DNA of 64,000 nucleotides from an uncultured Lachnospiraceae bacterium (GTDB lineage Bacteria > Bacillota > Clostridia > Lachnospirales > Lachnospiraceae): assembly GCA_902787715.1 (NCBI GenBank), contig CADAHQ010000001.1, forward strand, positions 248,001 through 312,000, written 5' to 3'. Position numbers and translations under genes: made by a program. The notes under the pieces were generated by a model, which worked only from the letters and a program-made list of their open reading frames with translations, was not told the DNA's origin and did not search any database. Within the stretch, counting starts at the first letter, position 1; each line of letters opens with the position of its first letter. Below, in pieces: positions 1 to 7,714 of the stretch.

Positions 1-273
1 TTCATCCCCCTGGTGCAGCTTCCCGTCGCGGTGGGTCTGTTTCACAATGGGCGCATCGATGCGGTCGGTCTTTAAGAAGCAGTTGCGCTCTCTTCCCACA
101 TTTACGAAGGCCCCGCCGATTCCGGGCGTAATCTGCCGTACCGTCGCAACGTAAATGTCCCCCGGCCGGAGTTCTCCGTCCGGTCCGGATATCGTTACGC
201 CCGTAAGCTCCGAATCGGCAAATGCCGCCTGCACAACGGCGTCCCCTTCCCGGTAAAAGATTCTGGTGTCCAT
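1..273 (-). CDS. rng: Ribonuclease E/G family protein, N-terminal part
   Basis: Partial: the first 91 codons are present and the rest lies beyond the left edge. Translation from the ATG at 273 begins MDTRIFYREGDAVV and then shows an S1-like RNA-binding region (PGDIYVATVRQITPGIGGAF, then VNVGRERNCFL), the pattern at the start of RNase G/E proteins, which cleave single-stranded RNA in rRNA and mRNA maturation. It follows the DUF2344 gene by 45 nt on the same strand, the usual clostridial order (radical SAM, DUF2344, rng). The catalytic DNase I-like domain is not in the window, so the E versus G subtype cannot be decided. Confidence 0.85.
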   Translation of the reverse strand, partial: MDTRIFYREGDAVVQAAFADSELTGVTISGPDGELRPGDIYVATVRQITPGIGGAFVNVGRERNCFLKTDRIDAPIVKQTHRDGKLHQGDE

Positions 274-318
274 CGACTGCTCTCTCTCCTTATACTCCCG
301 TCCGCAACTGCCGGCGGT

Positions 319-1119
319 TTATTTCATGGTCAAAAGCGACTCCATATGCCCGTCCTTAAGCCCGTACAGCTCCATGCGATGGGAGGAGAACATCCGTCCC
401 TCCGGAATCCCGCCGGAAACGCTCAAAGCGTCCGAAAGAAGCTCTGCGGAGATGTTGTTCTCACTTCCGGCATCCACCGCGAAAAGCATCCGAAGTGCCC
501 CCGGCCGGTGTGCGGCATGACGGCTTCTCTCCGCGCCGAACCCCTCAGTCAGATTCTCCGGCACGGCAAATACATCGTCGTCGCAGAGCCAGCGGATGGC
601 TCCGTCCTCAGACACAATGCCAAGCGCATGGATACCGCTTCGCACATCCACATCCCGGGTTCCGTTTTTCGTCGGCTTCGCGACAACCGCTTTCTGCGCA
701 GCAGCAAGGGCTGTCGCGGCGGCAAGCAGCTGTCCCTGATAACTTTCCGTCTCCTCCAAAAGGTACAGCGCTCCGGCAATCAAGGACATGCCGGTCTGTT
801 TTTTGGTGTTCGGCTCCTGCTGTGGAAGCACATAGGCATCCGTGATGGCAAAGCCGTCGCACATGGTGCCCTGAAGACGCTCCTTAATCTCCTGCGCCTC
901 CAAATCCTCCGTAAGTTCCACATCAAAGTACTCCCCGTCGCTGCTCACGGAAAGCGCGAGAGGCTGGGCAAAACTCAGAATCATATGAGGATGAAAGCCT
1001 GCGCTGTAGGCGACAGGCAGTCCCGCACGCGCGATGGCGTGCTGGAAAAACCGCATCACATCCAGGTGACCTAAAAAGCGCATGCGGTCGAATTTGGCGA
1101 ATCCGATACGTACTTTCAT
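319..1119 (-). CDS. TIGR03936 / DUF2344 radical-SAM-associated protein
   Basis: 266 aa. The start MKVRIGFAKFDRMRFLGHLDVMRFF and the segment GLPVAYSAGFHPHMILSFAQPL are typical of the DUF2344 family, small proteins always found beside or fused to a TIGR03960 radical SAM enzyme. The molecular function is unknown. Because it is linked to rng and, in many genomes, to ribosomal protein genes, a role in RNA or ribosome modification is commonly supposed; that is inference. Its ATG overlaps the stop of the upstream radical-SAM gene by 4 nt (ATGA), so the two are translationally coupled. No membrane segment or signal peptide is visible. Confidence 0.9.
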   Translation of the reverse strand: MKVRIGFAKFDRMRFLGHLDVMRFFQHAIARAGLPVAYSAGFHPHMILSFAQPLALSVSSDGEYFDVELTEDLEAQEIKERLQGTMCDGFAITDAYVLPQQEPNTKKQTGMSLIAGALYLLEETESYQGQLLAAATALAAAQKAVVAKPTKNGTRDVDVRSGIHALGIVSEDGAIRWLCDDDVFAVPENLTEGFGAERSRHAAHRPGALRMLFAVDAGSENNISAELLSDALSVSGGIPEGRMFSSHRMELYGLKDGHMESLLTMK

Positions 1120-3005
1120 GCTTCACCTCCGTCCGCTTTTTTACGGGGTTTCACGCAGATGCCGCACCCAAACACAGCGGCACCGCAGCCCGAACATTTC
1201 GTCATGCAGTTCGGCGTGACAAGCTCCTGCTTCGCCCGCTCGTACTCGCGGTACAGGAAATCCCTCCGCACGCCGATATCGATGTGATCCCACGGGAGGA
1301 TCTCGTCGTAAGGGCGCTCGCGAAGGTTGTAAAACTCCACGCTCACGCCGTATTTGTCCATAATTTCTTTCCAGATATCGTACTTAAAATTCTCCGTCCA
1401 CGCATCGTAGATGCATCCGCGGCGGTACGCCTCCTCAATCACTCTGGAAAGCTTGCGGTCGCCCCGCGCAAAGATGCCCTCCAGCTCGCTGGTCTCGGCG
1501 TCATGCCAGTGGTACACAAGGCTCTTCGCATTTCTCTGCTCCTGCACGGTGGCCTTCAACAGGCGCTGCCTTGTGAGGAACACGTCCTTCGAGATCATCG
1601 GCATCCACTGAAACGGCGTGAAGGGCTTGGCGATGAAGTACGACGTGCTGATAGTGACGTTGGCCCTGCCGTGGCGCTGCTCCTTCGGAAGCGCATAAAA
1701 TTCTCTCGCAATGGCATTGCCGAGTTCTGCGATTCCCGCCACATCCGTCTCGGTCTCCGTGGGAAGGCCCAGCATAAAGTAGAGCTTAACCTTGTTCCAT
1801 CCCGCAGCAAATGCCTTGGCAGCTCCGGAGAGAATGTCCTCCTCCGTGAGGCCTTTATTGATAACGTTGCGCATGCGCTGGGTTCCCGCCTCCGGCGCGA
1901 AGGTGATGCTGGAGCGGTTCACGTCCTGAACCTTCTGCATGACGTCCACCGCAAAGGAGTCGATGCGAAGGGACGGCAGGGAAAGGTTTACATGCCGTTC
2001 GCGGCACTCGTCAATCATGGTATAGACAAGCTCCGGAAGCCCCGAGAAATCACTGGAGCTTAAGGAGCTTAAGTTCATCTCATCCTGCCCGCTTGTGTTC
2101 AAGAGGTTCCTTGCAATGGCGCAAAGATGCTCCACGGAGCGCTCTCTTGTAGGCCGGTAAATCATGCCTGCCTGGCAGAATCTGCAGCCTCTCGTGCAGC
2201 CGCGCTGGAGCTCCAAAACCACACGGTCCTGCACAACCTTAAGAAACGGCAGGAGCTGCTTGTCCGGATACACGCAGGTGTCCAGGTCGGTCACCACCTG
2301 CTTTAAAATCTTCGCGGGCACATCCTCCGCAACCGGCGCAAAACTTGCGATGGTTCCGTCCTCTTTGTAGGTCACTTCATAGAGGGAAGGCACATACATT
2401 CCTTGAATATGCGACACCTGACGCAGAAAATCCTTCCGCGTTCCGCCCCGCTTTTTGTTCTCCTTGTAAAGGTCGAGAATATCATCGTAAGCAGTCTCTC
2501 CTTCGCCGATGTAGAAGAAGTCAAAAAATTCGGCGATGGGCTCGGGATTGTAGGTGCAGGGGCCGCCGCCCACAACAATCGGGTCGTCCTCGGTGCGGTC
2601 TTCCGCATGCAAAGGAATCCCTGCGAGGTCGAGAACCTGCAACACATTGGTGTAGCACATCTCGTACTGCAGCGTAATTCCCAAAAAGTCAAAGTCCTTG
2701 ATCGGGGACTGGGTCTCCAGTGAAAACAGGGGAATATGCTTCTCCCGCATAATCGCATCCAAATCCGTCCACGGCGAATACACCCGTTCACAATAGGTGT
2801 CCGGGCGACGGTTAAACATGTCGTACAGAATTTGGATACCGAGGTGTGACATTCCCACCTCATAGACATCGGGGAAACACATGACAAAGCGGATGTCGAC
2901 CTTCTCCGGGTCCTTCACCGCCATATTGATCTCTCCGCCGATATATCTGGCCGGTTTTTCCACCGACAGAAGGATCTCCTCCGAAAGCGCGAGTTTACTG
3001 CTCAT
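1116..3005 (-). CDS. TIGR03960 B12-binding/radical SAM protein
   Basis: 629 aa. An N-terminal cobalamin-binding-like Rossmann region (DIRFVMCFPDVYEVGMSHLG) is followed by a radical SAM core with the cluster motif CTRGCRFCQAGMIYRP near residue 270, and a cysteine-rich tail (CMTKCSGCGAAVFGCGIC) that could carry another metal site. The family's substrate is unknown. The ATG at 3005 has AAAGG seven bases upstream. It is the first gene of the minus-strand operon that continues to the DUF2344 gene and rng, and a good promoter lies at 3065-3093. Confidence 0.92.
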   Translation of the reverse strand: MSSKLALSEEILLSVEKPARYIGGEINMAVKDPEKVDIRFVMCFPDVYEVGMSHLGIQILYDMFNRRPDTYCERVYSPWTDLDAIMREKHIPLFSLETQSPIKDFDFLGITLQYEMCYTNVLQVLDLAGIPLHAEDRTEDDPIVVGGGPCTYNPEPIAEFFDFFYIGEGETAYDDILDLYKENKKRGGTRKDFLRQVSHIQGMYVPSLYEVTYKEDGTIASFAPVAEDVPAKILKQVVTDLDTCVYPDKQLLPFLKVVQDRVVLELQRGCTRGCRFCQAGMIYRPTRERSVEHLCAIARNLLNTSGQDEMNLSSLSSSDFSGLPELVYTMIDECRERHVNLSLPSLRIDSFAVDVMQKVQDVNRSSITFAPEAGTQRMRNVINKGLTEEDILSGAAKAFAAGWNKVKLYFMLGLPTETETDVAGIAELGNAIAREFYALPKEQRHGRANVTISTSYFIAKPFTPFQWMPMISKDVFLTRQRLLKATVQEQRNAKSLVYHWHDAETSELEGIFARGDRKLSRVIEEAYRRGCIYDAWTENFKYDIWKEIMDKYGVSVEFYNLRERPYDEILPWDHIDIGVRRDFLYREYERAKQELVTPNCMTKCSGCGAAVFGCGICVKPRKKADGGEA

Positions 3006-3042
3006 AAAGCTGCCTTTCCTGCATCAAATGCATGAGCTTTTT

Positions 3043-3055
3043 GCACGGTCCGTGC
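3043..3055. repeat. Short palindrome in the leader of the radical-SAM operon
   Basis: GCACGGTCCGTGC: 6-bp arms about one central base, just downstream of the minus-strand promoter at 3065-3093. It could be an operator or a small RNA hairpin. No protein partner is known. Confidence 0.4.
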
Positions 3056-3064
3056 TCTTTTTTC

Positions 3065-3093
3065 ATTGTACCATTGACCGCTTTCGGATTCAA
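3065..3093 (-). promoter_or_regulatory. Sigma-A promoter for the TIGR03960 operon
   Basis: On the minus strand: -35 TTGAAT (3088-3093), 17-bp spacer, -10 TACAAT (3065-3070). It is back to back with the plus-strand promoter at 3101-3129. Confidence 0.75.
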
Positions 3094-3100
3094 GAACATC

Positions 3101-3129
3101 TTGCCATTTGTGCCTCTTTGCTCTATAAT
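3101..3129 (+). promoter_or_regulatory. Sigma-A promoter for the first zinc-ribbon gene
   Basis: -35 TTGCCA (3101-3106), 17-bp spacer, -10 TATAAT (3124-3129). Transcription should start near 3136, about 45 nt before the start codon chosen at 3180. Confidence 0.85.
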
Positions 3130-3179
3130 AAAAAGGTCGTAGTCCGACACCGAAAATTGGCTTTACGGGAGGAATGAAA

Positions 3180-4184
3180 ATGGCTTTTTGTCCGAAATGC
3201 AAAAGCGAATATCGCGCCGGAATCACATATTGTCCGGACTGCAAATGCGATCTGGTAGACACTCTTGACGGAGAGGATGAAGCTCCCCTTCTCGTCTTAA
3301 AAAGCGAAGCGATTATGAACCGCTTTACCGATTATCTTTCCTATTCTTCTATCCCTGCGGAAGTGAAGACGCTTTCCGACGGAAGATTCGGTCTGTACGC
3401 TTCCGAGAAGGACAAGGAGCGCGTGATGCGTGCATTTTCCGTGTTTGTATCCGTAGAGACAGGAAACGCTTTTGAGAAAAATGCCTCCACAATCTCCGAA
3501 ACCTTCGACGATAACTATATCGATCTTTTGCCCGAGGATGACGGCGGCATCGTGTTGGATCCCGAAGTGGCTGCCGAGATTGCCGACTCCCTGGACGGTG
3601 TATCGAACAATGAATCCCTGCGGGAGCTTTATGCGGAGGATTCCATTGCGGACCTCACCGCTCCCTCCATCCGCACCCGGGGCGGCACCACCGCCTATGT
3701 TCCGGCTTCCGAGAAGGCCGCGGACGCCAAGAGCACGTCCCGCCTCTTCTTTTTCTTCGGTATCGCCGGCATTCTGCTGATTGCCGTTCTCCGGATTTTC
3801 TTCGGAATGAACCTGATCAATCCGTTTGCCACCATTGTTTTTCTGTTTATCTGCATTATTTTGCTGATTGTCGGGTTCTGGTCCGTATCGGTCTACAAGG
3901 AAGCCTCGGCGTTGGCTGAAGCGGAGGAAGCCCTCATTTCAAAGATGAATTCCGCTCTTACGAAGTCCGCTTCCCTCGCCGATGTGGAAGCCGCAATCCC
4001 CGACCCTGAGAGCAAATCCGAGGAGGATTCTATCGTTGTCGCACTGCAGCGTGAGGAGTGGATTGTGAACCTTCTTCTCGAGAAATTCCCCGACACCGAC
4101 GAGTCGCTTCTTCGGGACGTGGCAAGCAAGCATTTTCAGAAGCTTTTCCCGGAGGAAATTTCCGAAGAATACCCCGAGGAGTAA
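3180..4184 (+). CDS. Zinc-ribbon membrane protein with DUF2007-like domain
   Basis: 334 aa, not assigned to a named family with certainty. Residues 4-21 form a zinc ribbon (C4, C7, C18, C21). Residues about 30-85 resemble a DUF2007-type putative signal-transducing fold. An acidic linker follows, then two hydrophobic segments (SRLFFFFGIAGILLIAVLRI and ATIVFLFICIILLIVGFW) and a soluble acidic C terminus of about 90 residues, so it is probably a membrane-anchored cytoplasmic protein. An upstream in-frame ATG at 3174 is only one base from the GGGAGG Shine-Dalgarno; the ATG at 3180 is seven bases away and matches the paralog's N terminus, so it is preferred. It is paralogous over the first ~90 residues to the gene at 4385. 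Function unknown. Confidence 0.8.
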   Translation: MAFCPKCKSEYRAGITYCPDCKCDLVDTLDGEDEAPLLVLKSEAIMNRFTDYLSYSSIPAEVKTLSDGRFGLYASEKDKERVMRAFSVFVSVETGNAFEKNASTISETFDDNYIDLLPEDDGGIVLDPEVAAEIADSLDGVSNNESLRELYAEDSIADLTAPSIRTRGGTTAYVPASEKAADAKSTSRLFFFFGIAGILLIAVLRIFFGMNLINPFATIVFLFICIILLIVGFWSVSVYKEASALAEAEEALISKMNSALTKSASLADVEAAIPDPESKSEEDSIVVALQREEWIVNLLLEKFPDTDESLLRDVASKHFQKLFPEEISEEYPEE

Positions 4185-4231
4185 TCGACGGCAAATTCCC
4201 GTAAGATAATCCCGTATTTACAGGAAATGTA

Positions 4232-4260
4232 TTGCAATGCAAGCCTTATTCTACTATAAT
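4232..4260 (+). promoter_or_regulatory. Sigma-A promoter for the giant zinc-ribbon gene
   Basis: -35 TTGCAA (4232-4237), 17-bp spacer, perfect -10 TATAAT (4255-4260). An in-frame ATG at 4232 lies over the -35 box, so it cannot be translated from this transcript. This fixes the coding start downstream at 4385. Confidence 0.88.
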
Positions 4261-4266
4261 AGTAGG

Positions 4267-4384
4267 TGGCTTTTTGTACGTTTCGGCCTGTTTTTATCCC
4301 TTTTGGCCGAGACTCCGACCGGTGTCGTACGGCGTTCCGGTCGCGATGAGCCGAGACAGCCGTACAGAAACGAGGAGAGAAAAG
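4267..4384 (+). promoter_or_regulatory. Structured 5' leader, possible pseudoknot
   Basis: About 118 nt between the expected transcription start and the ATG. Pairings that can be drawn: TCGGCC 4283-4288 with GGCCGA 4305-4310; CGACCGG 4316-4322 with CCGGTCG 4337-4343; and, from inside that second loop, GTACGGC 4327-4333 with GCCGTAC 4359-4365. The last two together make an H-type pseudoknot ending just before the GAGGAG Shine-Dalgarno. A competing helix pairs GTACG 4276-4280 with CGTAC 4326-4330. Not matched to any riboswitch class I know. Folding is inferred by eye. Confidence 0.45.
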
Positions 4385-7300
4385 ATGCCGTACTGTCCGA
4401 CCTGTAAGAAGGAATACCCGCTTGGTACTACCATTTGCGTTGATTGTAACGTCTCCCTGATTGACAACAAAGCTGCCGATCTGGTTTCTCTCGTCTCTCT
4501 GAACAACAAGGAGCAGGCGGAGCGTTTTGTTGCTTATCTGAAGGAGCAGGAAATTGAGAGCACGTATGAATACGGTGTGCGCGAGGACAACTATCGCATC
4601 TATGTCGACAAGAAGGACAAGCGTGCGGCCATGAAGGGCTTCATCACGTTCCAGACTGCCGAGAAGCGCAGCCGTGCCGGTGATGCTGCACCTGCTGCTC
4701 CCGCTCCTGCTGCGGAGCCCCCGATGCCCAAGCCCGGTGTCAGCCCTTCCGCTGAGGCAGCCCGCGCCGTTGTTGCTGCTGCCTTGAAGAAGGAAGCCGA
4801 GGAGGCTGCTGCCAAGGAAGCTGCCGCAAAAGCTGCTGCCGGAGAAGCTGCCGCCGAGATCAAGCCTGCCAAGTCCAAGAAGAGCCCGGTTGTGGGCCTT
4901 GCCGAAACATACGAAGAGCCCGATTTCATAGAGCGCGGAGAACTGCCCTACGAGACTTCCTCCGAGCCTGTTATTACTGAGTTCGAAGCAAAGAAGCCGG
5001 CCGCCAAAAAGCCTGCTCCCGTGCCTGTAACCATCGAGGCCGAGGACACCGCCACGGTGCCTGTTGCCGAGGTTGTTGCATCTGAGCCCGAGGTTTCGGA
5101 GCCCGAAGCGATTGAAGAGCCTGTTGCCGCTGAGCCTGAGGCCCCCGCGGAAGAGCCTGCAGCCGCTGAGCCCGAAGTTGCGGAAGAACCTGAAATCTCC
5201 GAGCCTGCTGCCGAAGCAGAACCCGAAGAGGAACCCGCAGCGGTTGCCGAGCCCGAGCCGGTTGTCGAAGAAGCTCCCATCCCGAGTACCACGGTTGCCG
5301 AAGACGAGGACGAATCCGAAGAGGAAGACGATTCGGATGACGACGAAGATGAGGACGACGCGGACGACGATGCATTTGACGACGAGCCCGAAGACGATGA
5401 GGAGGACGAGGAAGACGAAACTCCGGCTCCGCCCGTCTTTACGGCCAATGCCGCCACCAGAACCAAGCTTCCCGTTCGCCAGAAGGAGATCAATCCTCCC
5501 TCTTCCACTCCCGACGGCTTGTTTGAAGCAAGAAAGACGCCCAAGAAGCGTCCTTCCTTATACGATGAGCTTGAGAAAAACGAGGAGGCCGCTTCTGCTG
5601 CAGCAGCCGAAGAGCCTACCATCGATTTCACGCCGAAGAGACCTCTCACGGCATATCAGTTTGAGAAGAAACGCCAGGAAGACCTGGAGAACTTTGCAAG
5701 TTCCCACAAGGCTCCCGTTCTCGACGAGCGCGAGCCCGAGGCCATCGCTGCCGGCGAAGGCGACGAAGGCGGCATGAACATCGCCTTCTCCAACTACGAG
5801 CAGCAATACGTCATGCCGAGTTATGAGGACGACGACCAGCCGAAGCCCGTTTACCAGTCCAACGCCAAATCCATCGACTGGGGCGCCGGCGCCGAAGATA
5901 TTGAAGTGAAATTTGAGAAGGACTCCGAGCCCGAGGCAGAGGAGCCGGTTTCCGAGCCGGAGCCTGCCGCAGAGCCCGAGCCTGAGGTTGTCGCCGAAGA
6001 GCCTGCGGTAGCCGAGATTGTGGAGGAGCCGCAGATTACGGAAGAGATTCCGGTTTCCGAGGAAGTCGAGGAACCTTCCGCTCCGATTTTCGTTGAGGTG
6101 GAGCGCGTTGAGCACGAAGAGCTCGACGATGACCGCATCATCGACGAGGCGGACATCCGTTCCTTCAAGGACAGCGCAGCCCAGGCAGAGGCCGAGGCTC
6201 CTGCTCCCGAAGCACCGGCGGAAGAACCCTACGTCTCTCCTGTCCAGAGTGCCGACGATCCGCTTGATTATGCGGATACCACCGACACCGCCGAGGGCGC
6301 AAGCAACGACGCATTTTCCGATTTCCTGAACAACTTTAAGAAGGCTACCCTCTCGAAGACCCGCAAGAAGACGGAGCCTGCTCCGGCGGATCCGAAGAAC
6401 ACCATCGCTTCCGTTGCGAACAAGCCTGTTGCTGTTCCGGAAGTGAGCAAGGCCGCACAGAAGAAGCCCGTCATGGCAGACACGGCTGCAAAGCCCGCGC
6501 CGAAGGCTGCTTCCGCTCCGGCTCCCGTAAAAGAAGAAAAGATGACCACCGAAACCCTCTTTGATAACGTGGCTGCTCCCGCTGTGGACACCATCGTTGA
6601 AGAGATCGTTCCGGATGCGAAGTATCAGAGCACCGAGAGCGCGGACTTTGAGGCGGTTCCGAGCCGTCCTACCGACATTCAGGACACGAAGATTAAGGTT
6701 TCCTTACACGATTCCATCATCGAGGAAGTCATCTCCAGTAAGCCCACCCAGGACGACCTTCCCAACATTGCGCAGAGTTCGTCGTTTGCGAACGAAAAGA
6801 CCGATGCAGACGCTGCATTTGCCGATGTGAAGACGCCGAAGGCGCCCAAGCGCATGGAGATTCCCGACGAGGAGCTGGATCCCGACGGAACCTACCGCGG
6901 ATTCGTTCCGGACTACTCTCCTACGGACCTCTCCGGAAACGACGAGCCCGCCGAGGAATCCGAGTACGACGAGTTCAAGAAGAAGGTGCATTCCCGCAAA
7001 GAGGAAAATGCAGCCATCAACGCGCAGATCAAGAAGGAACAGGTTCGCCAGGCCAACCTTGTCAAGGATTTCGGCAAGAACGGCAAGATTGTCTTCGAGG
7101 ATACCGACGATCTGGACAACTACGCGGGATTCGTTCCGGACTATACGCCGAACACCACCAACGAGGCCGAATTTGACTTCTACAAGCCGCATCAGGTTTC
7201 CAGCTACGCGAAGTACAAGAAGAACAAGAAGGGCGAGGCTGAGGTCAACGCGCAGGAGTCGTTCATGCGCTTGACAAGCGACGAGGAAGCCGATCATCTC

Positions 7301-7603
7301 TTCGTCTCCCACATTCCGTCCTTCGCGAAGCGTGAGATTGAGCCAGCGGATCTGAAGAATGCCGCATTCTTGCTCTGCTTCAACTACAAGCGCCTTGCCA
7401 AGCTGTTCAACAGCTGGATGATGCTCAACATCACGCAGCAGACGGTTCGCGCTTTCGAGAGCGAAAACGCCAGCGACCAGCAGAACTACGAGCGCAAGAT
7501 TGCAGGCATCAAGAAACTTCTCATCGATAACTTCGGTGACCTGAACGAAGTATTCCTCGACAACCTCGTACAGCGCTATTACAGCAAATTCCTCGAGGAG
7601 TAA
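4385..7603 (+). CDS. Giant acidic zinc-ribbon protein with DUF2007-like domain
   Basis: 1072 aa from the ATG at 4385, preceded by GAGGAGAG. The N terminus carries a zinc ribbon (C4, C7, C18, C21, the same spacing as the neighbour) and a DUF2007-like segment to about residue 90. The bulk is low-complexity: Ala-rich, then Pro-Glu-Ala repeats, then an Asp/Glu run around residues 305-345, more PAE-type sequence and Lys-containing linkers. A short motif, GFVPDY followed by S/T-P, occurs twice (near residues 838 and 914). The last ~100 residues look folded and helical (LKNAAFLLCFNYKRLAKLFN). No signal peptide or membrane segment is seen, so it should be cytosolic and largely disordered. The gene is a tandem paralog of the one at 3180. 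Function unknown; a scaffold or sensor role is conjecture. Confidence 0.82.
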   Translation: MPYCPTCKKEYPLGTTICVDCNVSLIDNKAADLVSLVSLNNKEQAERFVAYLKEQEIESTYEYGVREDNYRIYVDKKDKRAAMKGFITFQTAEKRSRAGDAAPAAPAPAAEPPMPKPGVSPSAEAARAVVAAALKKEAEEAAAKEAAAKAAAGEAAAEIKPAKSKKSPVVGLAETYEEPDFIERGELPYETSSEPVITEFEAKKPAAKKPAPVPVTIEAEDTATVPVAEVVASEPEVSEPEAIEEPVAAEPEAPAEEPAAAEPEVAEEPEISEPAAEAEPEEEPAAVAEPEPVVEEAPIPSTTVAEDEDESEEEDDSDDDEDEDDADDDAFDDEPEDDEEDEEDETPAPPVFTANAATRTKLPVRQKEINPPSSTPDGLFEARKTPKKRPSLYDELEKNEEAASAAAAEEPTIDFTPKRPLTAYQFEKKRQEDLENFASSHKAPVLDEREPEAIAAGEGDEGGMNIAFSNYEQQYVMPSYEDDDQPKPVYQSNAKSIDWGAGAEDIEVKFEKDSEPEAEEPVSEPEPAAEPEPEVVAEEPAVAEIVEEPQITEEIPVSEEVEEPSAPIFVEVERVEHEELDDDRIIDEADIRSFKDSAAQAEAEAPAPEAPAEEPYVSPVQSADDPLDYADTTDTAEGASNDAFSDFLNNFKKATLSKTRKKTEPAPADPKNTIASVANKPVAVPEVSKAAQKKPVMADTAAKPAPKAASAPAPVKEEKMTTETLFDNVAAPAVDTIVEEIVPDAKYQSTESADFEAVPSRPTDIQDTKIKVSLHDSIIEEVISSKPTQDDLPNIAQSSSFANEKTDADAAFADVKTPKAPKRMEIPDEELDPDGTYRGFVPDYSPTDLSGNDEPAEESEYDEFKKKVHSRKEENAAINAQIKKEQVRQANLVKDFGKNGKIVFEDTDDLDNYAGFVPDYTPNTTNEAEFDFYKPHQVSSYAKYKKNKKGEAEVNAQESFMRLTSDEEADHLFVSHIPSFAKREIEPADLKNAAFLLCFNYKRLAKLFNSWMMLNITQQTVRAFESENASDQQNYERKIAGIKKLLIDNFGDLNEVFLDNLVQRYYSKFLEE

Positions 7604-7625
7604 TCCTCTTATAAATGCAACGATA

Positions 7626-7666
7626 AAGACCCGGATTGCCACACGGCCGTCCGGGTCTTCTTTTTG
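7626..7666 (+). terminator. Intrinsic terminator after the giant zinc-ribbon gene
   Basis: AAGACCCGGA (7626-7635) pairs with TCCGGGTCTT (7650-7659) and is followed by CTTTTTG. It could also act weakly for the convergent SNF2 operon. Confidence 0.85.
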
Positions 7667-7714
7667 TGGTTATGCTATTGCGGCCGATCCGCCGGCGCGT
7701 AGACGAAACCGCCA

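Noticed and set aside
4232-4384. 51-codon N-terminal extension of the giant zinc-ribbon protein
   Set aside because: Its ATG overlaps the -35 box of the promoter, and the paralog's N terminus aligns from the downstream ATG.
5100-5300. Assembly-type DNA repeats in the Pro-Glu-Ala coding region
   Set aside because: The repeats are imperfect at the DNA level and keep frame; they are ordinary low-complexity coding sequence.
4948-5649. Minus-strand open frame of 233 codons, very rich in serine
   Set aside because: It is the complement of the low-complexity Pro/Glu/Asp region of the giant zinc-ribbon gene; no ribosome site or promoter, and composition mirrors the coding strand.
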